Source: Terriglobus roseus DSM 18391
GTDB taxonomy: Bacteria > Acidobacteriota > Terriglobia > Terriglobales > Acidobacteriaceae
DNA length: 64,000 nt
Assembly (NCBI RefSeq): GCF_000265425.1
Contig: NC_018014.1
Span: forward strand, 868,001 to 932,000
Direction: 5' to 3'
Shown here: positions 16,659 to 25,590 of the stretch, one piece after another
Layout of the letters: each line of letters opens with the position of its first letter
Position numbering within the stretch: the stretch's first letter is position 1
Notes under the pieces: generated by a model
The model's input: only the letters and a program-made list of their open reading frames with translations
Told to the model about the DNA's origin: nothing
Databases searched by the model: none
Position numbers and translations under genes: made by a program

Positions 16659-18203
16659 GTGTCAACAAAACAACGGACAGCACGGACGGGTCTTTCCGGG
16701 CAGCGGCCGACAGCCTCACGACTTGAGGTTGCGGCCGCTGCTGCTGTTACGAGCTCAAAGGATGGCTACGTTACCGAGAAGGAGCGCGAGCTTGCGGTGC
16801 TGGTCTCCGTTGAGATCACTGGCGAGCGCCGGCGCCTGACGGCGGCTGCTGCACAGGCGCGTGCCGCCGCTGCCATCCATGATGGCGATGACGACGCGGA
16901 CGAGCCGGAGGCGGTTGCAGAGCTGGACTTTGACGCGGCCCTGGAGGAGTTTCAGGAACTTGCGCGGTCGGCGGGTGCGGAGGTTGTTGCGACCGTTGTG
17001 CAGCGCCGCGGCAAGCCTGATCCTGCGATGCTGATCGGGCCGGGCAAGGTGGAAGAGCTTGCGGCGGTTGTTGCGAGCAGTGGCGCGAACCTGGTGCTGT
17101 TCGACCATGATCTGACGCCTTCGCAACTGCGCAATCTGGACAGGGAACTGCCGGTGCGCGTGATTGATCGCACGCAGTTGATCCTGGATATTTTTGCCCG
17201 GCATGCGCGGACGCGTGAGGGACATCTGCAGGTTGAACTGGCGCAGCTTGAGTACCAGTTGCCGCGGCTGGCGGGTAAAGGCAAGGCGATGAGCCAGCTG
17301 GGTGGCGGTATCGGCACGCGTGGCCCGGGTGAGACGAAGCTTGAGACGGATCGCCGGCGCATTCGTGCGCGCATCGACCGTTTGAAGGAACAGCTGGATA
17401 CGGTGCGGCGCAATCGGCGACAGCAGCGGCAGCGCCGTGAGGCTGTGCCGGTGCCGACGGTTGCGCTGGTGGGGTATACGAACGCGGGGAAGAGCACGCT
17501 GTTCAATGCGCTGACGGATGCGGGTGTGCTGGAGTCGGCGCGGATGTTTGCGACGCTTGATCCAAAGCTGCGGCATCTAGCGCTGCCTTCTCGCCGTAAG
17601 GTGCTGTTGAGCGATACGGTGGGGTTTATTCGGAATTTGCCGCATGCTCTGGTGACGAGCTTCCGCGCGACCCTGGAAGAGGTTGAGCGCGCTGAGCTGC
17701 TGCTGCATGTGCGCGATGCTGCTTCGCCGAATATCGACGAGCAGAAGATGCAGGTGGAGCGGGTGCTGGCCGAGCTGGATGTGTCGAAGACGCCGACGCT
17801 GCAGGTGCTGAACAAGACGGATCTGCTGCCCGCGGACAAGCTGGCGGAGTTGAAGGATTTTCCTGAGGCCAACACCATTGCCGTGTCGGCACATACGGGC
17901 GACGGTCTTCAGGCGCTGATTGCTGCGATTGAGGAGCGCATTGGCGGGGCGGGTGCGGTCGATCCGACGGCGACGGCGAGCTTCCGCATTCCGCAGCGTG
18001 AGGGACGCGCGATTGCTGCTCTGGAAGCCGGATGCTTCATCGAGAACAAGCGGTTCGAGGGAAACCTGGTTTACTTCACCGCGCACGGACCTGCGTCGTT
18101 GCTGCAGCGCTATCGCCGTTACATCGAGCTCGCGCATGGCGAACTGCCGCAGACTTCGCCGGTTGAGGCGCGTCCGCGGCGCAGGACGCGGCAGATCGCG
18201 TAG
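16659..18203 (+). CDS. hflX: Ribosome-associated GTPase HflX
   Basis: HflX binds the large ribosomal subunit and splits stalled ribosomes, for instance after heat stress. After an N-terminal extension of about 50 residues rich in Ala and Arg comes the HflX domain with [38 protein letters not shown] and [16 protein letters not shown]. The GTPase motifs follow: G1 [10 protein letters not shown]3 DTVGF, G4 NKTD and G5 SAHTG. At 514 residues it is longer than the E. coli protein, mainly because of the N-terminal and acidic insert regions. GTG 16659 is the first start with a ribosome site (CGGGA). It is probably co-transcribed with hfq. Confidence 0.95.
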   Translation: MSTKQRTARTGLSGQRPTASRLEVAAAAAVTSSKDGYVTEKERELAVLVSVEITGERRRLTAAAAQARAAAAIHDGDDDADEPEAVAELDFDAALEEFQELARSAGAEVVATVVQRRGKPDPAMLIGPGKVEELAAVVASSGANLVLFDHDLTPSQLRNLDRELPVRVIDRTQLILDIFARHARTREGHLQVELAQLEYQLPRLAGKGKAMSQLGGGIGTRGPGETKLETDRRRIRARIDRLKEQLDTVRRNRRQQRQRREAVPVPTVALVGYTNAGKSTLFNALTDAGVLESARMFATLDPKLRHLALPSRRKVLLSDTVGFIRNLPHALVTSFRATLEEVERAELLLHVRDAASPNIDEQKMQVERVLAELDVSKTPTLQVLNKTDLLPADKLAELKDFPEANTIAVSAHTGDGLQALIAAIEERIGGAGAVDPTATASFRIPQREGRAIAALEAGCFIENKRFEGNLVYFTAHGPASLLQRYRRYIELAHGELPQTSPVEARPRRRTRQIA

Positions 18204-18232
18204 CGATCGCTTGTCTGGTCTTCCGGGATGAA

Positions 18233-18258
18233 CCCACGTCTCAGAACCGGGACGTGGG
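18233..18258. repeat. Palindromic intergenic repeat (CCCACGTCTC family)
   Basis: Arms CCCACGTCTC and GGGACGTGGG enclose AGAACC, followed by CATCCGGTT. This is a close relative of 6472-6512, sharing loop and right flank. It lies between the convergent hflX and DUF1348 genes and may act as a terminator, though no T run follows on either strand. Confidence 0.7.
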
Positions 18259-18265
18259 CATCCGG

Positions 18266-18676
18266 TTATTGCGTGCGTTCGGATTCTGCGATGGGTAGGT
18301 CGTTGATGCTGGCTTCACGGCGCTGCATCAGGCCGGACGGTGCGAACTCCCATAGCTCGTTGCCGTAGCTGCGAAACCACTGGCCGTCACTGTTGTGCCA
18401 TTCGTATTGGAACTTCACGGCCATGCGATTCTCGCGGAAGCCCCATAGCTCTTTCTTGAGTTTGTAGTCGAGTTCGAGTTCCCATTTGCGCGTGAGGAAC
18501 TCCTGCACTGCCTTGCGGCCGGTGAGGAACTCCGTGCGGTTCCGCCAGATGGTGTCTTCGGTGTAGGCGGCGGCGACACGATCGGGATCGCGCGTGTTCC
18601 AGAGGTCTTCTGCCATCTGGACCTTTCGCGTGGCCTGCTCAACGTCGGTGAATGGCGGCACGATGGGTGTGCTCAT
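18266..18676 (-). CDS. DUF1348 (NTF2-like) protein
   Basis: The 136-residue protein has the NTF2-like pattern of the DUF1348 family: [26 protein letters not shown] (here seen as ..[16 protein letters not shown].. and TIWRNR), [38 protein letters not shown], and [11 protein letters not shown] at the end. Members are small cone-shaped, probably dimeric cytosolic proteins without an established activity. ATG 18676 (MSTPIVPPF) is chosen; the open frame runs to 18730, but the extra 18 residues are not family-like. The neighbouring qorB-like gene upstream on the same strand might share a transcript. Confidence 0.85.
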   Translation of the reverse strand: MSTPIVPPFTDVEQATRKVQMAEDLWNTRDPDRVAAAYTEDTIWRNRTEFLTGRKAVQEFLTRKWELELDYKLKKELWGFRENRMAVKFQYEWHNSDGQWFRSYGNELWEFAPSGLMQRREASINDLPIAESERTQ

Positions 18677-18760
18677 GGGGGCCTGCTTTCTGCATCGCAA
18701 CGATGCCGCTGGCCCATGAATCAAGTCCATGGGCCAGCGGCGATGCGGTTCCGCTTCAGG

Positions 18761-19615
18761 CTACCGCAGTGCGGCTGCGACGGCTGCCGCGAGCGTTGTG
18801 GTGGGACGGCCGATGAGCGTGCGGAGATCGCTGCCCGGATTGTCGAGTTCGCCTGCGCTGGCAGCGCGATCCGCGTCGGCGAGCATGTGTGCGACGACCT
18901 CAGGCAGGCCGAATCCCTTCAGTGCGCCTTCGTAGCCGGCTTCCGGAAGGTTCTGGTAGACCACTGGCTTGCCCGCCTGCTTGCTTACTTCAGCAGCCAG
19001 CTCAGTGAGTGTGTAGGGTGTGTCGCCGCCCAGCTCGTACACCTTGTTGGCATGGCCTGTGCTTGTGAGAACGGCGACGGCTGAAGCGGCATAATCGGCG
19101 CGCGCGGCAGACGCGAAGCGGCCGTCGTTTGCCGAGCCGAGGATCGCTCCGTGCTCCAGTGCAGGGCCAAGGGCTTCTGTGTGGTTTTCGAAGTACCAGC
19201 CGTTCCGCAGGATCACGAAGGGCACACCGCTTGCACGTAGATACTCTTCGGTGGCCTTGTGATCGGCTGCCAGCGTGGCGATGGTGCTGGTGTCTGCACG
19301 CAGCAGGCTGGTGTAGGCGATCAGCTTAATGCCTGCATCCTTCGCTGCGTCGATGGCGGCTTTGTGCTGCGAGACGCGATCCTTGAGATCACTGGATGAG
19401 ATCAGCAACAGTGCATCTGCACCGGCAAAGGCGGTGTGCAGTGTCTGCGGCTGGAAGTAATCTGCCTGCCGCACCTGTACGCCCTTTGCAGTCAGGTCTG
19501 CAGCCTTTTCCGGGCTGCGCACGGCCGCGATGATTTCGGCGGGTGGTACGGACTTCAACAGGCCCTCAACGACGTGCTGGCCCAGCTTTCCAGTTGCTCC
19601 GGTTACGACGATCAT
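18761..19615 (-). CDS. NAD(P)H-binding quinone oxidoreductase-like protein (QorB/YtfG type)
   Basis: This 284-residue atypical short-chain dehydrogenase starts with the Rossmann motif VTGATGKLGQHVVEGLL. It continues with AAVRSPEKAADL, the ALLLISSSD stretch, IAYTSLLRADTS and FVILRNGWYFEN. This pattern is that of the NmrA-like family including E. coli QorB (YtfG), an NADPH:quinone reductase. It is divergent from an HxlR-type regulator gene exactly as ytfG and ytfH are in E. coli, which strengthens the assignment. The 96-base spacer holds overlapping palindromes that are a likely regulator site. The enzyme presumably responds to electrophilic quinones or aldehydes. Confidence 0.85.
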   Translation of the reverse strand: MIVVTGATGKLGQHVVEGLLKSVPPAEIIAAVRSPEKAADLTAKGVQVRQADYFQPQTLHTAFAGADALLLISSSDLKDRVSQHKAAIDAAKDAGIKLIAYTSLLRADTSTIATLAADHKATEEYLRASGVPFVILRNGWYFENHTEALGPALEHGAILGSANDGRFASAARADYAASAVAVLTSTGHANKVYELGGDTPYTLTELAAEVSKQAGKPVVYQNLPEAGYEGALKGFGLPEVVAHMLADADRAASAGELDNPGSDLRTLIGRPTTTLAAAVAAALR

Positions 19616-19669
19616 GGTGTCTCACTCCTTGTTCGCATCGTTCGCGACAAGGCAAGATTAGCGCACAAG

Positions 19670-19693
19670 CTTACTTGCAGTAAGTACGTACTT
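19670..19693. promoter_or_regulatory. Overlapping palindromes, probable HxlR-type operator
   Basis: CTTACTTGCAGTAAG (19670-19684) has perfect 6-base arms around TGC. It overlaps AAGTACGTACTT (19682-19693), a perfect 12-base palindrome. Both lie in the spacer between qorB-like and hxlR-like genes. HxlR-type regulators bind such symmetric sites in the divergent promoter and commonly control both genes. Confidence 0.6.
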
Positions 19694-19711
19694 TTGGGTA
19701 AGCTTGTTTTC

Positions 19712-20107
19712 ATGCCGTGGCCGAAGAGTACGAAGACCGTCAGGATCCGCAAGGGAAACCTGTATGCGGCGGATTGTCCGACGCGGATTGTGCTGGATGA
19801 TGTGACATCGCGCTGGGGATCGCTGGTGATCGTGTTGCTGCTGGAGCAGACGTACCGCTTCAGCGAACTGGCCTATCGTATTGGCGGCATCAGCGAGAAG
19901 ATGCTGGCGCAGACACTGCGTGTGCTGGAGGAAGACGGCTTTGTGCTGCGGGAGGTCTTTCCGACCAAGCCGCCGCGCGTCGAGTACAGCCTGACACCCT
20001 TTGGCCAGGAGTTAGCGGAACGCGTGCAGTACCTGACCAGTTGGGTTGAGAACAATGTCGCCAAGGTGATGGGAAACCGCGAGAAGTCACGGCAGATGTC
20101 GGCCTAG
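19712..20107 (+). CDS. HxlR family winged-helix transcriptional regulator
   Basis: The 131-residue protein shows the HxlR pattern: an early Cys (AADCPTRIVLDDVTSRWGSLVI, i.e. Cys followed by the RWG..V segment), the helix-turn-helix FSELAYRIGGISEKMLAQTLRVLEEDGFV, a wing with PPRVEYSLTPFGQEL and a C-terminal dimerisation helix. The early Cys senses quinones or aldehydes in several homologues such as QorR and HypR. I start at ATG 19712, since the open frame upstream runs through the palindromic operator. The divergent qorB-like gene is the natural target. Confidence 0.88.
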   Translation: MPWPKSTKTVRIRKGNLYAADCPTRIVLDDVTSRWGSLVIVLLLEQTYRFSELAYRIGGISEKMLAQTLRVLEEDGFVLREVFPTKPPRVEYSLTPFGQELAERVQYLTSWVENNVAKVMGNREKSRQMSA

Positions 20108-20196
20108 CGCGTGCCACCGGAGCCCGGACATGGAAGCGTCTCTCTTGAGGCAGGCTTCTCATGCGTCGGGCGGTGCACTCGACTAAGCTTGCGATG

Positions 20197-22146
20197 CTAG
20201 CTCGCAATGCGCTGCTGCGCGAACTCTTCCAACATGGTGACGAGTCTCTGCCGCTCTTCCGCGGCCTCATCCAAATTGTGGCTCGCCGGTGTCCCTTGGG
20301 CAACCTGCTGCTTCTGTTTCCTGCGACTAGCTTTCGGAATAGAAGTGATGCTCGCCGTGCGTCTGACATCTTTGAAGAGATGGTCTTGGATTCGTGCCAC
20401 AATCGGTGCGATGTCGTTGAGGTAAACGTTTTCTTTCTGTGCCTGCGGCAGGAGAGCTTGGGCCAGCGCGAACCTGCTCAGATGCAGCGCGCGCGCCTTT
20501 CCTTCCTCGACGATGATGGCGACCGGTACGGCCTCCAGCAAATTGAGCATTGTGATTTCGATTGCCTGCGCCGCCAGCCTGGCGCACTTCTTCTCATGGA
20601 TGTCCTCCACGCTGCCATACCACCGGGTGATCTCTCCGCTGCTGCCCCGGCGCGGCAGACCACGCGACCGCATCCAGCGCCAGTCGCCGTTGGAATCTTG
20701 CACGCGATATTCCATGTCGATCCGCTCGCCGGTGCGAAGTGCGTGTTCCATCGTCTTGACGGTGGAGACCATGTCCTCCGGGTGAACGGCTTCCATCCAA
20801 CCGAGGTTGCTAGGAGGCAAGACATGGCCCGGCGTCTCTGCTACGGCGTCCCCATTCGTCTGGAGATTTTTCCCTTCTGGATCCATCGTCCAGGGGACTT
20901 GACGGTTCAGTTCGACTAACTGTCGCTGTGCAAACTCGGCCTCCTGCAACTCTGCCTGTGTCCTCTTGTTCTCCGTGATGTCCATCACGGAGATAGAGAT
21001 GCCGATGACCTCTCCGACCTCGTCGAATGCAGGGTAACAACTAAGGAGCAGCCAGTCAGTCTGCGTGGAGCCATGCGTTTCTTTTGCAAGCTCGATACCG
21101 GTTATCGGCTCGCCGCAGAGCGCGCGCAGAAGGTATGGCTGAAGCTTCGGAAAGAGTTCTGGAATCAGGCCCTGAACGGACCGCCCCAGGTGGGCAGCTA
21201 CGCTAATGCCGTGCAGTTCGGCAAGACGGTGGTTAAGGCTGACATAACGTAAGTCGCAATCAAGAAAACAAAGTCCGACCGGGGCTCCGTCATAGATTGC
21301 CTGCAACTGGGAGAGCCGATCGATGGGGAAAGCTTCCAGGCTGGAAAGCCCCTGCTGCGCCGTTGCGGCGGTTGGGCCCGATACTGCCGGCCACGGCGCT
21401 TTGGCCACGATGGCGCGTATGTCAGGAAATGAGGCTGGACCGCCGTAGTGCCAGCCCTGTCCAAGTTCGCTGCCCAACCAAAGGAGCATGTCTGCCTGCT
21501 CCCTGGTTTCAATACCTTCGGCCACGGTGCTGAGGCCAAGGCTATGTCCAAGACCGATGATCGCCGCAACGATCTTGCGGCTCTCCCGACGTTCGGTCAT
21601 GTCACTGACGAAACAGCGATCGATTTTGAGTTCGTCGAAGGGCAACGCATGCAGATGCGCCAGGCTGGAGTAGCCCGTACCAAAGTCGTCGAGGGAGAGG
21701 CGACAGCCAAGCTCTTTCAGTTCGTGGGCGATTGTCTTTGCCCGTGTCAGATCACTGAGAAGTGCGCTCTCCGTGATCTCGATGGTAAGCCTGTCAAGCG
21801 CGAAGCCGCACTTGGAAGCCAAGGATTCCATCTGCCGAGCCAGATCCGGATAGCCAAGCTGCACAGGCGATACGTTGACCGAGAGGCTCAGACTCTCCGG
21901 GATTGCCATCACCAGCGAGAATGCCTTGCAAAATACCTGCTGGGCGAGGGCCTCGATCAGCTCCTGCTCTTCCGCAAGCTCAATCAGGTTCGAGGGCAGC
22001 CGGGGGCTGTGCCCGGGTTGTTGCCAACGCGTGAGCACCTCAAATCCTGATAACTTGCCGGTGCGCAGTTCGACGATCGGCTGGAAGTGGGGGATTAACT
22101 CGTCGTTCGCTAGTGCAGACCGTAGTTCGACGAGATTTACCTTCAT
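20197..22146 (-). CDS. EAL-domain cyclic di-GMP phosphodiesterase with PAS domains
   Basis: Residues about 4-245 are an EAL phosphodiesterase domain. The signature is FEVLTRW (EVL in place of EAL), and the other active-site elements are intact: VNVSP, EITESAL, LDDFGTGYSS, FDELKIDR and VAEGIETREQ. The enzyme should hydrolyse c-di-GMP to pGpG. Two PAS sensory domains follow, around 285-400 (RYVSLNHRLAELHG, SVMDITENKR) and 415-530 (MEYRVQDSNGDWRWMRSRGLPRRG, WYGSVEDIHEKK). A 110-residue C-terminal region has helices and no recognised domain. The EAL-before-PAS order is less common than the reverse. No GGDEF domain and no membrane helix are visible. I chose ATG 22146 (MKVNLVEL) over the frame start at 22194. 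Confidence 0.9.
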   Translation of the reverse strand: MKVNLVELRSALANDELIPHFQPIVELRTGKLSGFEVLTRWQQPGHSPRLPSNLIELAEEQELIEALAQQVFCKAFSLVMAIPESLSLSVNVSPVQLGYPDLARQMESLASKCGFALDRLTIEITESALLSDLTRAKTIAHELKELGCRLSLDDFGTGYSSLAHLHALPFDELKIDRCFVSDMTERRESRKIVAAIIGLGHSLGLSTVAEGIETREQADMLLWLGSELGQGWHYGGPASFPDIRAIVAKAPWPAVSGPTAATAQQGLSSLEAFPIDRLSQLQAIYDGAPVGLCFLDCDLRYVSLNHRLAELHGISVAAHLGRSVQGLIPELFPKLQPYLLRALCGEPITGIELAKETHGSTQTDWLLLSCYPAFDEVGEVIGISISVMDITENKRTQAELQEAEFAQRQLVELNRQVPWTMDPEGKNLQTNGDAVAETPGHVLPPSNLGWMEAVHPEDMVSTVKTMEHALRTGERIDMEYRVQDSNGDWRWMRSRGLPRRGSSGEITRWYGSVEDIHEKKCARLAAQAIEITMLNLLEAVPVAIIVEEGKARALHLSRFALAQALLPQAQKENVYLNDIAPIVARIQDHLFKDVRRTASITSIPKASRRKQKQQVAQGTPASHNLDEAAEERQRLVTMLEEFAQQRIAS

Positions 22147-22386
22147 TACACAACACTGGAGATTCACGCAGGTCGCGTCTGCCCTGTGGGGCACATATAG
22201 ATACTTTGGCTAGTTACTCATTCTTTTAGGATCACCCCTACGGGTCAGTAACTGTGAATGTGGTCTTCCATACCGGTGTAAGTGAATAAGTTATCGGATG
22301 AAAGGTTTGTTCGCGCGGCTATGGCGGCGCTTTTTGCTGAGACTGTAGCAAATCAGAACGATCATTCCTGTGAAGCCGGGTGATCG

Positions 22387-23007
22387 TTACTTCCAATCGA
22401 CTTTCTTGTAGTGCGGGTCATAGACGCGCCCGCCCCACTCGGACTGCGCGTAGCTCTGCGACGCGATGGAGATTGCATCGAGCCTTGCGTGGTCTGCGAA
22501 GGTGCTCTGGCCTGCCGGATCCAGCTTTGCAATCTCTGCGTTACTCACCTTGTTGTAAAAGGTGATGACGGTGTCACCCACCTCGTATGAGTTGAGCAGA
22601 ACGGCGCCATCTTCTGCGAGTAACTGGCCTGCCTGACCTTTGAAGGCGAAGCCGTTACTTCCAAAGTGCGTGCGTATTTCGGCGAGTGTGGTCGAGCCAA
22701 AGTGCATCCACGGCAGATCGCAACCGGTGCCGGCATCGGTGCGGTTCCAATCGGATTCCAGGTAGACGATGCGGTTGTTCTTATCTGTCGTTGCCGAGAG
22801 GTCGTTTCCGTTGGGCAGCGTCCAGCGCTGTACCATTCTGTCGTTGGAAGGTTCGGAGGATGCCGGTTTCCCTAGGGCAGAGAGCTTTGCTGACGCGTCG
22901 CCGATGTGCAGGGAAGAGAGTGACTGCGCGCGCAGGCTGCTCGCAGTGACGGATGAGCAACCCACGACGAAGAGCGTTGCAATCACATATCTTCTTCCTG
23001 CCGACAT
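22387..23007 (-). CDS. Exported protein of unknown function
   Basis: I do not recognise a family. The 206-residue protein has an N-terminal signal peptide (residues about 1-27, ending SLRAQS). A mixed alpha/beta body contains LHIGDASAKLSALGKP near the start, resembling the repeats in secreted SmpA/Ivy-like folds. The YLESDWNRTDAGTGCDLPWMHFG and SEWGGRVYDPHYKKVDW stretches are rich in Trp and Asp. One Cys remains in the mature chain. It is downstream of the adenosine deaminase gene on the same strand, 57 bases away, so co-transcription is possible. Confidence 0.65.
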   Translation of the reverse strand: MSAGRRYVIATLFVVGCSSVTASSLRAQSLSSLHIGDASAKLSALGKPASSEPSNDRMVQRWTLPNGNDLSATTDKNNRIVYLESDWNRTDAGTGCDLPWMHFGSTTLAEIRTHFGSNGFAFKGQAGQLLAEDGAVLLNSYEVGDTVITFYNKVSNAEIAKLDPAGQSTFADHARLDAISIASQSYAQSEWGGRVYDPHYKKVDWK

Positions 23008-23064
23008 TGAGGCACCTTCTGGCTTGAAGCGTATCGCACAGACTACGTTGGTCGGAGGAAGGTC

Positions 23065-24087
23065 TTACCGATACTGCTCTACTTCGGCGAGTAACTTCAG
23101 CTTTTGCATCGGTGGCAGAAAGCTGGCTTCGACGGAGTTGCCGGCGATCTCGCGCATCTGTTCGAAGGTGAATTCGAATTCGCGGTGAACGGTCTCGTAC
23201 TCGTCGAGCAGATCTGCGCCAAACATGGGTGGATCGTCGGAGTTGAGCGTGATCATCAGGCCTCGCTCGAAGTAGTGGCGCACGGGGTGCGCTTCCATGC
23301 TGCTGCAACACCCTGTGCGCAGATTGCTGGTGACGTTGAGTTCCAGCGGGATCTGCTTCTCGGCGAGGATATCGAGTAGCTCCGGATCGTCCACGGCAGA
23401 GAGAGCGTGGCCGATGCGTTCTGCGCCGATGTTGATGGCTGCCCAGATGCTTTGCGCGGAGACGTTCTCACCGGCGTGCGCGGTCAGGTGCAGGCCGGCG
23501 GCCTTGGCTTCTTCGTAGATGCCTTTGAAATCCTGCGCGGGGCCCCGTGCTTCATCGCCGCCGATACCGATGCCGACGATGCTTGGGTAGATTTTGGAGA
23601 GCTCGGCGGCCTTGGTGAAGACGATGGCTGCCTCCTCCACGCCGAAGTGCCGCACGGCATCGATGAGCCAGATGACGGTGGTGCCGAAGTCCTGCTCGCC
23701 GCGGACGCGTCCGCGCTCGATGGCTGCGGTGACGTCTTCGACGGTGAGCTGCGTCTTGAAGCGGAGGATGATGCCGTAGGAGATGTAGACCTCAGCGTGG
23801 CGCACGCCCTGTTCGCTGAGGCGATGGATCATCTCGTAGGTGATGAGTTCGTAGTCTTCCGGCGTCTGCAGACGTTCGCTGACGGCCTTGAAGGCCATGA
23901 GGAAGCCGAGGAAGTTGTCGTAGACGTAGAGCGCGCGGGCCGCTTCCAGCGTTAGCGGCTCGGCGTCGTGGCGCTGGGAGAGCTTCACGAGCGTCTCGGG
24001 CACGATGGTGCCTTCCAGGTGGAGATGCAATTCACACTTTGGAAGGCCGCGCAGCCATTCGCGCGGCGTGATGGTCATCTGCTTCAT
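23065..24087 (-). CDS. add: Adenosine deaminase family protein
   Basis: The 340-residue amidohydrolase begins with KCELHLHLEGTIVPETL, containing the HxH zinc ligands. It continues with GIGIGGDEARGPA, the catalytic TAHAGE (His and Glu), ERIGHALSA (His) and LNSDDPPMF (Asp zinc ligand). All residues needed for hydrolytic deamination of a purine are in place. Adenosine and adenine deaminases of this family are hard to separate by eye; the DDPPMF form and length fit both, so add is the family name. ATG 24087 (MKQMTITPREW) is chosen over the frame start at 24165. It is divergent from the sortase gene. Confidence 0.85.
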   Translation of the reverse strand: MKQMTITPREWLRGLPKCELHLHLEGTIVPETLVKLSQRHDAEPLTLEAARALYVYDNFLGFLMAFKAVSERLQTPEDYELITYEMIHRLSEQGVRHAEVYISYGIILRFKTQLTVEDVTAAIERGRVRGEQDFGTTVIWLIDAVRHFGVEEAAIVFTKAAELSKIYPSIVGIGIGGDEARGPAQDFKGIYEEAKAAGLHLTAHAGENVSAQSIWAAINIGAERIGHALSAVDDPELLDILAEKQIPLELNVTSNLRTGCCSSMEAHPVRHYFERGLMITLNSDDPPMFGADLLDEYETVHREFEFTFEQMREIAGNSVEASFLPPMQKLKLLAEVEQYR

Positions 24088-24249
24088 CGTTCTAGTGTGA
24101 ACCATGGCAATGGAATTTTTCGCGCAGGAGCAAAATCCGGCCGGGCGATGCGTTTCGTTTGCCAATTCACACGGAAGTAATGAAAGAATGGAGACGTCCT
24201 CTTCAGTTAAATATTTGTCCTAACGCACCGCACGGAGATCTGTTCCCGT

Positions 24250-24897
24250 ATGCAGAGTGTTCGCGTATCGACGACGCAGTGGATTAGCCGCATCTGCATG
24301 CTGGCCGGAACGGTGCTGCTCGGTTTCTGGTGCGTTCCGATGGTGTATGGGCTGGTCTTTTCGCATGTGGTGCTGGCGCGTTTTCAGGCGCACCATGCGG
24401 AGACGATGGCTTGGGCACCGGGGCGAGTTGCTGCGTATCGCGATGCTCTGAAGGTTGCCGCGCCACCGGCGACGGCTGTGCTTCGTATTCCGCGTGTTGG
24501 TATCGAAGTGCCCGTGATGGAGGGGACTTCGAAGCTGGTGATGAATCTTGGCGCCGGACACATTGAAGGCACGGCGAGTCCGGGCGGCGCGGGGAATGTG
24601 GCGCTTGCCAGCCATCGTGATGGCTACTTCCGCCATTTGAAAGATGTGCGTGTGGGCGACCGCATTGAGATGAGTACCGCGCAGGGCACGGACGTTTACC
24701 AAGTGGAGCAGCTGCAGGTCGTCTCGCCGCGTGACGTGTCTTCGTTACAGCCGACGGCGAAGCCTGTGCTGACGCTGGTTACTTGCTACCCCTTCTTCTA
24801 CCTCGGGCCGGCGCCGCAACGGTACATCGTGCGCGCGTCCCTGCTCTCGACTTCACTGCTTTCGACCAACACAGCCGCACCCTCCCTGGAGAGATAA
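24250..24897 (+). CDS. Class D-like sortase
   Basis: A single N-terminal membrane helix (about residues 14-37) anchors a sortase domain of about 150 residues. The catalytic triad is visible as His122 in ASHRDGYFRHL, Cys179 in TLVTCYPF and Arg191 in the RYIVRA segment. The TLVTCYP form and the short domain without a signal-peptide cleavage site fit class D. Sortases cleave a C-terminal sorting motif and join the protein to an amine acceptor; in Gram-negatives the acceptor is generally unknown. The stop codon directly abuts the ATG of the next gene, which encodes a protein with a sorting-type tail, so the pair is probably enzyme and dedicated substrate. Confidence 0.85.
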   Translation: MQSVRVSTTQWISRICMLAGTVLLGFWCVPMVYGLVFSHVVLARFQAHHAETMAWAPGRVAAYRDALKVAAPPATAVLRIPRVGIEVPVMEGTSKLVMNLGAGHIEGTASPGGAGNVALASHRDGYFRHLKDVRVGDRIEMSTAQGTDVYQVEQLQVVSPRDVSSLQPTAKPVLTLVTCYPFFYLGPAPQRYIVRASLLSTSLLSTNTAAPSLER

Positions 24898-25521
24898 ATG
24901 ACCCGCCTGTTTTCCGTTTCCGCATGCAAGCTTGCCGTCACCGCCGCCATTGCCTTTCCGCTGCTCGCCGCCGCTGCCCATGCGGAAGATACTGCCACCG
25001 TCGTGTACGTTTCGGGCGGCCAGGTGGTTGTGAAGAACATGAAGAACGAACTGGACTATGGCTACATGCTGGGTGCCGGCGACAAGGTAAAGACGGCAGC
25101 CGGTGATGTGGCAGTGTCTGGCCTGAAGGCCGGCATGACCATCACGGGCGGCCTTACGGGCGGCAAGGTGGTCGATGATGCGTCGGTCGTTAAGGCTAAG
25201 GTGATCAGCCTGTCGCCGCCGAACAAGATGGTCGTGAAGGTCGAGGATGACTCGAAGGAGATCACCATGGCCGAGGGCGTCCCTGCGGGCACCAAGGTTG
25301 GCGACACGGTCGACCTGACGCTGGTCAGCATCCGCACCGACGGCGACAACCGTCCGATGAACGCTGTGAAGGCGCCTGAACTGAGCGGCAAGCTGGCGTT
25401 CTATCAGCAGCCCAACCTGGAGCAGCCGGATTCGGGCACCAACCTGCCGACCTATGGCCTGCTTGGTGGCCTGTTGCTGGCGGTTGGTTACACGCTGAAG
25501 GCGAAGCGCCGCAACGCGTAA
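24898..25521 (+). CDS. Exported protein with C-terminal sortase sorting signal
   Basis: The 207-residue protein has an N-terminal signal peptide ending AAAAHAE. A body of about 150 residues contains repeated short beta-strand patterns rich in Val, Gly and Lys (VVYVSGGQVVVKNMK, MTITGGLTGGKVV, MVVKVEDDSKEITM). The C-terminus has the three-part architecture of a sortase substrate: motif candidates QPDSG (176-180) and LPTYG (183-187), a hydrophobic helix (188-199) and a basic tail KAKRRN. Neither motif is a strict LPxTG. The position immediately after the sortase gene implies it is the cognate substrate. The body family is not recognised; OB-like or beta-barrel folding is a guess. A terminator follows. 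Confidence 0.8.
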   Translation: MTRLFSVSACKLAVTAAIAFPLLAAAAHAEDTATVVYVSGGQVVVKNMKNELDYGYMLGAGDKVKTAAGDVAVSGLKAGMTITGGLTGGKVVDDASVVKAKVISLSPPNKMVVKVEDDSKEITMAEGVPAGTKVGDTVDLTLVSIRTDGDNRPMNAVKAPELSGKLAFYQQPNLEQPDSGTNLPTYGLLGGLLLAVGYTLKAKRRNA

Positions 25522-25537
25522 GTCACGCGGCAATAAG

Positions 25538-25573
25538 AAAAGGCCAGAGTCGCTTATGCGCTCTGGCCTTTTT
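25538..25573. terminator. Bidirectional intrinsic terminator
   Basis: Arms AAAAGGCCAGAG and CTCTGGCCTTTT, with an inner CGC/GCG pair, end in a T run on the plus strand and, through the leading A run, on the minus strand. It serves the sortase-substrate unit and the convergent sucCD operon. Confidence 0.85.
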
Positions 25574-25590
25574 CCTGTTTGCTTTGCGAG

